A stretch of 64,000 nucleotides of DNA from an uncultured Clostridia bacterium (GTDB taxonomy: Bacteria; Bacillota; Clostridia; TANB77; CAG-508): NCBI GenBank assembly GCA_948976265.1, contig CARFUA010000005.1, forward strand, positions 1 to 64,000. Direction: 5' to 3'. Position 1 is the first letter of the stretch; every line of letters begins with the position of its first letter. Both the position numbers and the translations under genes were made by a program. Of the stretch, positions 56,532-64,000 are shown piece after piece. The notes below the pieces were generated by a model. It saw nothing but the letters and a program-made list of their open reading frames with translations. It ran no database searches and had not been told where the DNA came from.

Positions 56532-57203
56532 CTATTCGGACCAAATATAGCCTACGCCTCGAATGGTTTTTAAATATTTATCGTATTCTACTTTTTTCAA
56601 TTCTTTTCGTAAACCACTCGCATATACTTCGATTACATTGGTACTTGTTTCTGAATTAAATCCCCAAATTTTATCAAAGATTTGGTCTTTGGTAAGAATT
56701 GTATTTTGCGTATTTAGTAAATATTCTAGCAAGTCAAATTGCTTTCCTTGCAATAGCAATTCTTGATTTTGGCAAAATACTTTTCTTTGATTCAAATCTA
56801 GTTTTAGCGCTTTGAATTCAATGACATTTTCATTGCAATAATTTCCATTTGTTCTTCGAATCATCGCATCGATTCTTGCCAATAATTCTTCTCGGTTGAA
56901 TGGTTTGACTAAGTAATCATCAGCTCCCATTCGAAAACCTTTTAACTTATCTTCTAGGGCATCTTTGGCTGTTAAAATTAAAACTGGGGTAAATATTTTT
57001 TCACTTCGCAAATCTCTCAGCACTTCATAACCATCCATGACTGGCATCATTAAATCTAAAATAATGGCATCATAAATTCCCTGTTTGGCATATAAAATAC
57101 CTTCTTCGCCGTCAAAAGCACAATCTGTATCATAGTGGCTTTTGATGCATTGTTCAATTGTTCTAGAAAGTATTTTGTCATCTTCTATTATCAAAATTTT
57201 CAT
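56532..57203 (-). CDS. OmpR/PhoB-type response regulator
   Basis: The start at 57203 (MKILIIEDDKILSRTI) has AAGGA upstream. The receiver domain has the acidic pair EDD, the phosphoacceptor Asp in DAIILDLMMPVMDGYEVL (near residue 51), LTAKDA and the conserved Lys in DDYLVKPF. A winged-helix DNA-binding domain of the OmpR class follows (about 125-223; LLEYLLNTQNTILTKDQIFDKIWG, TIRGVGYIW). It is paired with the histidine kinase just downstream. Target genes are unknown. Confidence 0.93.
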   Translation of the reverse strand: MKILIIEDDKILSRTIEQCIKSHYDTDCAFDGEEGILYAKQGIYDAIILDLMMPVMDGYEVLRDLRSEKIFTPVLILTAKDALEDKLKGFRMGADDYLVKPFNREELLARIDAMIRRTNGNYCNENVIEFKALKLDLNQRKVFCQNQELLLQGKQFDLLEYLLNTQNTILTKDQIFDKIWGFNSETSTNVIEVYASGLRKELKKVEYDKYLKTIRGVGYIWSE

Positions 57204-57278
57204 AAAAATCATCCTTCTTTTTTTATGACTATTATAAAATAAGAAACTTAAATTTGTCTGAAATAGGATTGTTTTTCT

Positions 57279-58622
57279 TTACAAATTTATTTCTAATCCC
57301 ATAATTATTGTTGCTATTTTGAAAAAGATAAGCACCGAACACATATCAGAAACTGTTGTAATAACAGGCGTTGCCATAAGTGCAGGGTCGATTTTTATTT
57401 TTTTGGCAAGCATAGGAAGTGAACATCCCAAAAAATTGGCAAGCACAACCGTTCCCAATAGCGATAAAGCAACTACTACCGCCAATTTCATATCTTGATA
57501 TTGCACTAAAATTCGGATTCCATTGGCAACACCAAGCATTAAAGCCACTGATATGGCTACTCTAAATTCTTTCCAAATAGCTTTCAAATAATCTTTTAAC
57601 ATAACTTCATCATTTGACATTCCGCGAATAATTAAGGTTGAAGTCTGCGAACCACAATTTCCTGTTGTTCCCATAATCATTGGAATAAACGCAACTAGGA
57701 TTGGAACTGAGGCAAAAGCAGCTTCATATTTTGTGATAATGGCCCCTGTTACAATGGAAGATAGCATTAAGATTAATAACCAAATAATTCTATTTTTCGC
57801 ATGAGAAAAGACGCTTGTCTTAAAATACGTTTCTTCGTTTGGCGTAATCGCTGACATGATTTCGAAATCTTCTGCGACCTCGTCTTGTAAAACGTCCATC
57901 GCATCATCAATGGTTACAATCCCCACTAGACGATTTTCTGTATCTACAACGGGAAGTGCTAGAAAATTGTACTTGTCAAACATTTTGGCAACATTTTCTT
58001 GGTCTTCTAACGTTGTAACAGTTATCACATTGGTTTCCATTAAGTCTTTAATGAGAACATCTTTTTCGGAAATAACCAATGTTTTCAAATCAATAATTCC
58101 TTTTACTTTTCGCGACATGCTTAACACATAACAATTATAAATCGTTTCTTTTTCCAAACCAATTCGTTTTATTTTTTCAAGAGCTTGCTCAACTGTCATG
58201 TTTTCTTTTAAGTCGATAAATTCAGTCGTCATAATACTTCCAGCGCTTTCTTCTGGATAATTAAGCAATTCATTAATGACTTTTCGGTCTGCTGGATGAA
58301 TATTTTTTAAAATTCTTTTAACTACATTGGATGGCATTTCTTCAATCAAGTCAACCGTATCATCCATAAATAATTCATTAATGACATTTTGCAGTTCTTT
58401 ATCGGAAAAATTATTAATTAATTTTTCTTGCACATCCGAATCCAACTCTGCAAAAACTTCAGCTGCTTTTTCTTTGGATAATAATCGATAAACAATAAGA
58501 TTTTTTTCGTCATCCAACTCTTCAAACAAGGTCGGCAAATCGGCAGAATTTACACTTTGCAAATATTCTTTTAAATAATTAAACTTTTTTGTTTCAATTA
58601 ATTCACTTACTTTTTCTTTCAT
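57279..58622 (-). CDS. mgtE: Magnesium transporter MgtE
   Basis: The start at 58622 (MKEKVSELIETKKFN) has AAAGGTGG upstream; a GTG 12 bases earlier lies in the ribosome binding site. The 447-residue protein has the N-terminal acidic superhelical domain, two CBS modules (about 130-245; SAGSIMTTEFI, ALPVVDTENRLVGIVTIDDA) and five membrane helices with TTGNCGSQTSTLIIRG, the conserved pore region. It is a Mg-gated Mg channel of the plasma membrane. It is a single gene. Four CGG trinucleotides, none in phase. Confidence 0.95.
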   Translation of the reverse strand: MKEKVSELIETKKFNYLKEYLQSVNSADLPTLFEELDDEKNLIVYRLLSKEKAAEVFAELDSDVQEKLINNFSDKELQNVINELFMDDTVDLIEEMPSNVVKRILKNIHPADRKVINELLNYPEESAGSIMTTEFIDLKENMTVEQALEKIKRIGLEKETIYNCYVLSMSRKVKGIIDLKTLVISEKDVLIKDLMETNVITVTTLEDQENVAKMFDKYNFLALPVVDTENRLVGIVTIDDAMDVLQDEVAEDFEIMSAITPNEETYFKTSVFSHAKNRIIWLLILMLSSIVTGAIITKYEAAFASVPILVAFIPMIMGTTGNCGSQTSTLIIRGMSNDEVMLKDYLKAIWKEFRVAISVALMLGVANGIRILVQYQDMKLAVVVALSLLGTVVLANFLGCSLPMLAKKIKIDPALMATPVITTVSDMCSVLIFFKIATIIMGLEINL

Positions 58623-58671
58623 TTTAAATTCCACCTTTCTTGGTTTTGCTAAAACTTATTTTTCACAAAAA

Positions 58672-58698
58672 AAGAACGAGAAATGGTTTCTCGTTCTT
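58672..58698 (-). terminator. Terminator of the ireB-ruvX-DUF1292 unit
   Basis: AAGAACGAGAAA (58672-58683) and TTTCTCGTTCTT (58687-58698), a 12-bp stem followed by U-rich sequence on the minus strand. Confidence 0.88.
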
Positions 58699-58713
58699 CC
58701 TTTCATTATCTTT

Positions 58714-59034
58714 TTAATCTTCGTCAGTAAAATTAAATTCGTCTTTGAATTTCTCTTTAAAAATCTCAAAAACTGCATTTAATGTCTCCTCATCATCAAC
58801 ACTTACATATGACTCTTCTTCTTCATTACCAGAATCTTCTACTTTTAAAATGACAACTTCGCCATCATCCTCGTCTGTTTCATCTTCAACTGGTAGCAAA
58901 ACAACATATTCTTCAGACTCATATTCTATTAAATCTAGGAACTCGAATTGTACATCCTCACCATTTTCATCACTTAAAATTATTATATTACTTAAATCTT
59001 CATCTTCTATGTTATTGATTGAATCTTCGTCCAT
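58714..59034 (-). CDS. DUF1292 acidic protein (YrzB-like)
   Basis: The start at 59034 (MDEDSINNIEDEDLSNIIIL) has AAAGGAG upstream. The 106-residue protein is strongly acidic. It has the DUF1292 beta pattern (EDVQFEFLDLIEYESEEYVVLLPVEDE, DGEVVILKVED). It is found downstream of ruvX and ireB in most Firmicutes, as here. Function is unknown. Very low pI is a family trait. Confidence 0.9.
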   Translation of the reverse strand: MDEDSINNIEDEDLSNIIILSDENGEDVQFEFLDLIEYESEEYVVLLPVEDETDEDDGEVVILKVEDSGNEEEESYVSVDDEETLNAVFEIFKEKFKDEFNFTDED

Positions 59035-59135
59035 ACTTATTCTCCTTTCTTTTGTCATGTGCAAATAGAACACATTTTTATTATCATACACTAAATTTTA
59101 TTTTTTTGCAATAGTTTTTCCATATTTTTCTAATT

Positions 59136-59558
59136 TTATCGGTCAATATTTTTATTCATATACGTTTCTAAAATATAAACTGCAGCTAAAGTATCCTCAA
59201 TTGCTTTTTTCTTATTTTTATTGACATCCAAAAAGTTCAACGTTTTGTTGGCTTCAACAGTTGTTAATCGTTCATCTATCGTTTCAATTTTGAGTTGGTT
59301 ATATTTGCATTTTAGCTTATGTAGAAATTTTTCTGTTACTTCTGTTCTTTCAGAAGTTGTCCCATTCATGTTATACGGCATGCCTAGGACAATGGTTGTA
59401 ATCTCGTATTGTTCAATAATTTCATCTAAGCGTTTTAATAAAACTTTGTCACGTCCTTGATACATAACTGTTTCCAAACCTTGTGCTGTAATTCCCAATA
59501 AATCTGTTACAGCAAGTCCTACTTTGGAGTTTCCATAATCGATTCCTAAAATCCTCAT
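59136..59558 (-). CDS. ruvX: RuvX/YqgF pre-16S rRNA nuclease
   Basis: A 140-residue RNase H-like protein. GIDYGNSKVGLAVTD at the start, VLGMPYNMNG in the middle and DERLTTVEANKTL contain the acidic active site. YqgF proteins process the 5' end of 16S rRNA and were earlier described as Holliday junction resolvases. The ATG overlaps the ireB stop (TAATG), so the genes are coupled. It is slightly shorter at the C terminus than usual. Confidence 0.92.
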   Translation of the reverse strand: MRILGIDYGNSKVGLAVTDLLGITAQGLETVMYQGRDKVLLKRLDEIIEQYEITTIVLGMPYNMNGTTSERTEVTEKFLHKLKCKYNQLKIETIDERLTTVEANKTLNFLDVNKNKKKAIEDTLAAVYILETYMNKNIDR

Positions 59559-59812
59559 TATTCTTCCAATCCTATATAATATTTTACCAATTTTTCTAAT
59601 AATTCATCTCTTTCCACTAAGCGAATCAAGTTTCGCGCATCATTATGACTGGTTATATAAGTTGGATCTCCCGATAATATATAGCCTACGATTTGATTGA
59701 TTGGATTATAGCCTTTTTCCACTAAAGCTTCATATACTTTTTTTAGGATTTCTCTCGTACGCAAACTTTTATCTTTTTCCACTTTAAAACTCATCGTTTT
59801 ATCACTTGCCAT
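59558..59812 (-). CDS. ireB: IreB family regulatory phosphoprotein
   Basis: An 84-residue protein with the family pattern [54 protein letters not shown]. In Enterococcus IreB is phosphorylated by the Ser/Thr kinase IreK on N-terminal Thr residues and links to cell-wall stress; a Thr is present in KTMSF here. AAAGGAGG precedes the ATG. It heads the conserved ireB-ruvX-DUF1292 block. Confidence 0.92.
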   Translation of the reverse strand: MASDKTMSFKVEKDKSLRTREILKKVYEALVEKGYNPINQIVGYILSGDPTYITSHNDARNLIRLVERDELLEKLVKYYIGLEE

Positions 59813-59836
59813 CTTCTTTTCCTCCTTTAATCCAAT

Positions 59837-60982
59837 TTATATATAATTAATTTGACTCTCCTCTTTTGGAGCATTATCAACATATTCTTCTAATCTTTTG
59901 TTTAATTGCTCCAAACCAGTGCCTTTATAATAGGTTGATACAACAAAATTCAGTTTTGGAGAAGCGACTTGTTTTTCTTTAATCTCTCTTATTCTTACCT
60001 TTTTTCCTTTTATCATTCTAATTTTTTGGATTTCTTCTTCTTCTTGTACTAACTCTAATCCTTCAATCTCTTGTTTCAAAGAATTCAAAAATTCTTCTAC
60101 ACTTCCTTCTTCCACGCCAGAAAAAACAATGATAAATTTCGGTCCCATATATCTTACAAAAATATATTGAGCAGCCATTTTGGATTTGATGATATTACTT
60201 ACTTCTGTAATAATATCATTTCCCATTTCGCGATTTACCTTTTTATTGATTTCTTCGATATTGGTGATACGAAACATACACACAGCAGAAGTTGGATACT
60301 TTGAAAAAATTCTTTTGGCATTTCCATACAAATATTCGGCTGAATGAAGCCCTGTGAATAAATCGATTCGATCCATACTTTCGATGGTTTCTTGATAAGA
60401 AGTTGTTTGTAAAACAGATATAATATTGTCTTTTACAACTTCAATTATGGTAGTATCTGTATGGTCAAAAGCGTGCATTTGACCACTTTCCATAATCCAA
60501 TATCCAATGTAAATGTTGTCAATATACAATGGGAAAAACATGGCCGATTTGGCTCTTCCCATCTCTATTTTTTGATATGGTAATTTCTCATTTTCCGATT
60601 CGATGGTAACATATTTCGGTGTTGCTGTTGCAACACTATCTTGGAAAATCTCTTCGGTATGTAAATTGGTCAAAGCTTCATGATGCTTAGCATCTACATT
60701 TGAAGCTTTGATTACATATTCTGCTCCATTGAATACTACAATGGTTGAATATTTTATGTCATACTTTTCGATGATAATTTCATTTATTTTATTTAATTTT
60801 TTATCGACTGTTTCTTCTTGCCCCGCAATTTTCATAAAATCTTGCAAAACACTTAAATTGCTGATTTTTTGGTTGATGTTTTTAAAGGCTTCTAATTTTT
60901 TGTGTACATGCACATTCAACACAACTAAAACTACAATGGCCAGAATTAAAGCTAGGATTACTACTAATATCAAAATATTCAC
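59837..60982 (-). CDS. Membrane protein with GAF-like and degenerate GGDEF domains
   Basis: One N-terminal helix (residues 3-26), a GAF-like domain (about 45-180), and a C-terminal domain starting DLFTGLHSAEYL with the GGDEF fold order. The signature RYGGDEF is replaced by RYMGPKF, so diguanylate cyclase activity is unlikely; it could bind a nucleotide or act as a scaffold. The GTG start at 60982, or the TTG at 60973 with better spacing to AGAGG, begins the gene. It follows the CpaE-like gene by 15 bases and probably belongs to the same pilus or secretion unit. Function is inferred. Confidence 0.78.
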   Translation of the reverse strand: MNILILVVILALILAIVVLVVLNVHVHKKLEAFKNINQKISNLSVLQDFMKIAGQEETVDKKLNKINEIIIEKYDIKYSTIVVFNGAEYVIKASNVDAKHHEALTNLHTEEIFQDSVATATPKYVTIESENEKLPYQKIEMGRAKSAMFFPLYIDNIYIGYWIMESGQMHAFDHTDTTIIEVVKDNIISVLQTTSYQETIESMDRIDLFTGLHSAEYLYGNAKRIFSKYPTSAVCMFRITNIEEINKKVNREMGNDIITEVSNIIKSKMAAQYIFVRYMGPKFIIVFSGVEEGSVEEFLNSLKQEIEGLELVQEEEEIQKIRMIKGKKVRIREIKEKQVASPKLNFVVSTYYKGTGLEQLNKRLEEYVDNAPKEESQINYI

Positions 60983-60997
60983 CTCTTACGTTTATTT

Positions 60998-63900
60998 TTA
61001 GTAATTTCTCTTCATTTTATTTAACGTATCATTCATGCTATTGGAAAAATGGTTTGGTTTATAATTTTGCTTCGTCTTTGAGGAATACGTTTGTCGACTT
61101 GTTAACGGATAAACCATATCACCTAAAATTCTTAATTTATTCATAAAATTTTTAGAATATCCACTTAACGATACTTTGCAATTTAACATTCCTTCCAAAT
61201 ATTTTGAATATGCCATTTCTTCAAACGGAATACTACAATATTTTACACTTTCTTTATCAAACAATTCTGTCATAAATGACATTGCTGGGTCGTTATAAGA
61301 AGACATTCCGCCAATAATGGCTTTTCCTGTTAGTCCTCTTACCTTCAATTCTTTATTGATTACAACACGCACTTTTTCTGGTTCAAAAACACCTTGTGCT
61401 TTCAAATCTCGCAAATACGCAGTTAATGGCTGAATTGTTAAAATATCCATTGATTGCACCAAATAGATTTCTTGGCAACTAGCAAAATACGCAGGATTTG
61501 TTTCAAAATCGCAATCAATCAAAACAAGTGAATGATTTTGCACCAAAGTTGATAAAATTGCTTCTACGTTAGAATAATCCTTTTCATCATTTGGAAGAGC
61601 AGTATATACTGTCAAATTTTGCTTTACTTTGATGCCATTTGCTGTTCCATTTTGCAACTTATCAATAGAAGTATAGGCAATTTGACGTAAAGCTTCTTCA
61701 TTTTGTGTATAAATATAGTAAGAATTACGGTTTTTGGTCATATCTAAAATCGCCGTATTAATTCCTACAGAAGCAAAAATTTCAGCTAAATTATTGACTA
61801 AGAAAGATACTCCATTTTTGGTGCTTCCTAAGAAAGTCACAATTTTTTTATCTTTTGTCATCAAACTATTTAGGTTAGACATCGAATAGTCAATTGGTGA
61901 TTCAATCCTTTGAATTGCTTCTGTTGTTTCGTTTGATGAATACATAGAAGTATTTGGCATAGGTGGTTCAACATATGGTTTGCTTTGCTCCATTTGATTT
62001 ACTGGTGGTACATTTGGCTCTGGCATTAATACTTCATTATCTTCTAGTTCTAAACTACTTTCTTCTTCTGGAATCTCAACTGCTGCTAAAATATCTTCTG
62101 CATCATCAAAATCTGATAATAATAAATTATCTTCTTCAGGCTCAGCACTCATTTCAAAATCAGACTCGGATTGTTCTGCAAAATCATCAAATTCTGTCAT
62201 ATCAACACCAGGCAATGTGTCTTCCTCAAATTCAGTATTGGCATCTGCTAAAATGTCTTCTTCGTATAATTTATCAATATCTTCCTCTTTGGTATTTATT
62301 GAAGAAGTAGTTTCATATTGACCATATTCGTCATAATCGTTAAATTCATCAAATGCTTCTTCTGTAATCGTTGTTAGTTCGTCTTCCTCTTCAAAATCAT
62401 TAATATCTTCCAATTCATCTAATTCTGGTAAATCAATTTCTTTGGATTGATTTTCAAGCACTTTTTGTGGTGCTTTTGTAGGTACAACGATCTCATCCTC
62501 TATGAATTCTTCAAAATTGTTATTTTCTGTTTCTTCTTTTAAACCTGGTATAAAATTATCTTCTTCCAATAAATCAAACGCTACTTTTGGATTGGTCGTT
62601 AGATTTGGTAATTCTTCTAATTCAAAATCGTCTTGTGAAGCTTTTACTTGAGCCTCTACTGGATTTTTACGTGGTCTTCCTCTTTTTCCTTTTGGTTTTT
62701 CTGGTTCTATTGGGTTTTTACGTGGTCTTCCTCTTCCTTTTTTTGGCTTTTCTACCACTTCTACTTCTGGCTCATCTAATACCGTATTACGCGCTGGGCG
62801 CTTTACTGGTGCTGCTGTTGTAAAAAAGTCTAAATCCTCTAATTCATCTACTATTTTGGTTTTATTTTTTTCTGGTATATCAACTGCTTTGCGCTCTGGT
62901 TTAACGGTTTTTGGTTGCGCATTAGCACGACTTTCCATTTCTGGCTGTACAACTTTCTTTCTTAATATTTTTCCATTTGGTAAACGTACCATTTTTTCAT
63001 TGGTTGGTTGATTTTCTTTATTTTCCACTTTATCCCCCTTCAATTCTGGAGTTGTTCTTTTGATTTGATGATTGGCTTGCTCAACTTTATTTTGTTGCAT
63101 GGTTGCCATATCTTTTGGTTTTTGTGATACTTCTATCACTTTTCTAGCATTTCCAGCTCCTGCTTTTTTAACAGAATTCGGAATTACAATTGGACCATTC
63201 ATTTTGGTTTGATTTAATTTATTTTCAATAATATCAATTTTCAATCCCGTTCTTCTTTGATCTTCTCGATCTGAAATTCCACTACTTCTAATTCCTTGCA
63301 CCATAGCACCACTTGCTGTCATAATTTCCTGATACTTTGATGATGTTTCTTCTAAAACTCTTTTGACATTGGCTGGTAAACAATTAATAATAATCTTTAA
63401 TTGCTCGTCTGTATATTGCGTCGCTATATTCTCAAAACTACTTGCATATTTTTGCGTATTTTTTCCTAATTTTCTAAAATGAAATAAAATATTTTGAATT
63501 TGCAATTCATCGACTTCGTTTTCATGTTCGGTTCGATAATTTACATCATCTGTATCAATTTTATAATACATTTTGGCTTCTTTTTTCGTTCGTGGTTTAT
63601 TGATTAAGCGACAAACTTCCTCCATACTGCGGTCATTTCCAAGAAGTCCATTGTAAATTCCCAGTCCAAATAATTTGACCAAAAACGAACTTCCTTTGGT
63701 ATGACGATCGGAACAGATTAAAATAATGGAAATTTCATTTCCTTCTGTATCATGTGCCTCATCGCTAATGCCATCCAATTTTTCAAATATAAATTTGTCG
63801 ATTGATTCATAATTATTGTTTGAAAACGGCTCCAAATCCGCACTAATGACAATTCTATCATAGCTTTTATCTTTTTGTATTTCTTTTTGTATTGCATTAA

Positions 63901-64000
63901 AATAATAAACATTTTTATAGGACAAAATTTCTCTATAATCTCTCTGATACTTCTTAATAATCGCATCTGAAATACTTTCACTATTTACTGCAAATAAAAC
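60998..64000 (-). CDS. CpaE/MinD-like ATPase-fold protein with AT hooks, partial
   Basis: The reading frame is open to the right edge of the window, so the true start lies outside; about 1000 residues are visible. The N-terminal part (LEPFSNNNYESIDKFIFEKL, IISSDRH-like region) resembles a receiver- or sensor-like domain. A long acidic linker follows with two AT-hook-like motifs, GRGRPRKNP and KRGRPRKNP, encoded near 62665-62735. The C-terminal MinD/CpaE fold starts KKIVTFLGSTKNGVSFLVNNLA, where the P-loop lacks the usual GKT. LIDCDFETN and VRVVINKE are present. CpaE proteins localise type IV (Tad) pilus machines. Confidence 0.75.
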   Translation of the reverse strand, partial: VLFAVNSESISDAIIKKYQRDYREILSYKNVYYFNAIQKEIQKDKSYDRIVISADLEPFSNNNYESIDKFIFEKLDGISDEAHDTEGNEISIILICSDRHTKGSSFLVKLFGLGIYNGLLGNDRSMEEVCRLINKPRTKKEAKMYYKIDTDDVNYRTEHENEVDELQIQNILFHFRKLGKNTQKYASSFENIATQYTDEQLKIIINCLPANVKRVLEETSSKYQEIMTASGAMVQGIRSSGISDREDQRRTGLKIDIIENKLNQTKMNGPIVIPNSVKKAGAGNARKVIEVSQKPKDMATMQQNKVEQANHQIKRTTPELKGDKVENKENQPTNEKMVRLPNGKILRKKVVQPEMESRANAQPKTVKPERKAVDIPEKNKTKIVDELEDLDFFTTAAPVKRPARNTVLDEPEVEVVEKPKKGRGRPRKNPIEPEKPKGKRGRPRKNPVEAQVKASQDDFELEELPNLTTNPKVAFDLLEEDNFIPGLKEETENNNFEEFIEDEIVVPTKAPQKVLENQSKEIDLPELDELEDINDFEEEDELTTITEEAFDEFNDYDEYGQYETTSSINTKEEDIDKLYEEDILADANTEFEEDTLPGVDMTEFDDFAEQSESDFEMSAEPEEDNLLLSDFDDAEDILAAVEIPEEESSLELEDNEVLMPEPNVPPVNQMEQSKPYVEPPMPNTSMYSSNETTEAIQRIESPIDYSMSNLNSLMTKDKKIVTFLGSTKNGVSFLVNNLAEIFASVGINTAILDMTKNRNSYYIYTQNEEALRQIAYTSIDKLQNGTANGIKVKQNLTVYTALPNDEKDYSNVEAILSTLVQNHSLVLIDCDFETNPAYFASCQEIYLVQSMDILTIQPLTAYLRDLKAQGVFEPEKVRVVINKELKVRGLTGKAIIGGMSSYNDPAMSFMTELFDKESVKYCSIPFEEMAYSKYLEGMLNCKVSLSGYSKNFMNKLRILGDMVYPLTSRQTYSSKTKQNYKPNHFSNSMNDTLNKMKRNY

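Overview
The window is AT-rich DNA from a spore-forming Bacillota, most likely an uncultured Clostridia member. The evidence is spoIIM, a sipW/TasA-type operon, the ireB-ruvX-DUF1292 block, an AddA-type helicase-nuclease, strong AGGAGG ribosome binding sites, TTGACA-N17-TATAAT promoters and a codon choice dominated by A/T third positions. Roughly 85-90% of the coding sequence is on the minus strand. I recognised no tRNA, rRNA, CRISPR array, prophage or insertion sequence.

Layout: 1-3.6 kb miaA and mutL. 3.6-6.2 kb glycogen phosphorylase. 6.3-9.9 kb a BspA-like surface protein and two unknowns. 10-11.6 kb a ZIP transporter and a nuclease. 11.8-20.7 kb glycolysis (eno; then gap-pgk-CYTH-Nudix-tpiA-gpmI-yezG-like on one strand) with a lysozyme between. 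20.8-24.5 kb a SipW/TasA-type fibre operon with a nearby XRE regulator. 24.5-31.4 kb DUF4116, adenylate kinase, small membrane proteins, a SUMF1-type protein and addA. 31.5-36.5 kb small proteins, a prepilin-like protein, two candidate structured RNAs and a PflA-like radical SAM enzyme. 36.5-41 kb a glycogen cluster (GH57, DUF4912, GT4). 41-45.7 kb rqcP, Nudix, a MATE transporter that looks imported, and asnB. 45.9-50 kb xerD-spoIIM-endonuclease Q-like-NAGPA. 50-57.2 kb a PRTase, a pilin-like protein, dnaE and a two-component system. 57.3-64 kb mgtE, DUF1292, ruvX, ireB, a degenerate GGDEF protein and a CpaE-like protein cut by the window edge.

The outstanding observation concerns decoding. 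Ten otherwise intact and mostly housekeeping genes (glgP, eno, addA, a prepilin-like gene, a radical SAM gene, rqcP, asnB, spoIIM, dnaE, a histidine kinase) are broken by 16 single-base frame changes. All 16 have the same form: an in-frame CGG codon at which the conserved protein resumes if the C is skipped and GGN is read as glycine. By hand count, about 145 other CGG trinucleotides inside genes lie out of phase and disturb nothing. Only two in-frame CGGs lack a frame change. Because the effect depends on codon phase, a sequencing artefact is unlikely. I infer pervasive, efficient +1 decoding at CGG, in effect a quadruplet CGGN read as Gly, possibly by a glycine tRNA with an enlarged anticodon loop. 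dnaE needs four such events to give its full-length product.

Coordinates of broken genes are given as the whole span with the frame change noted.
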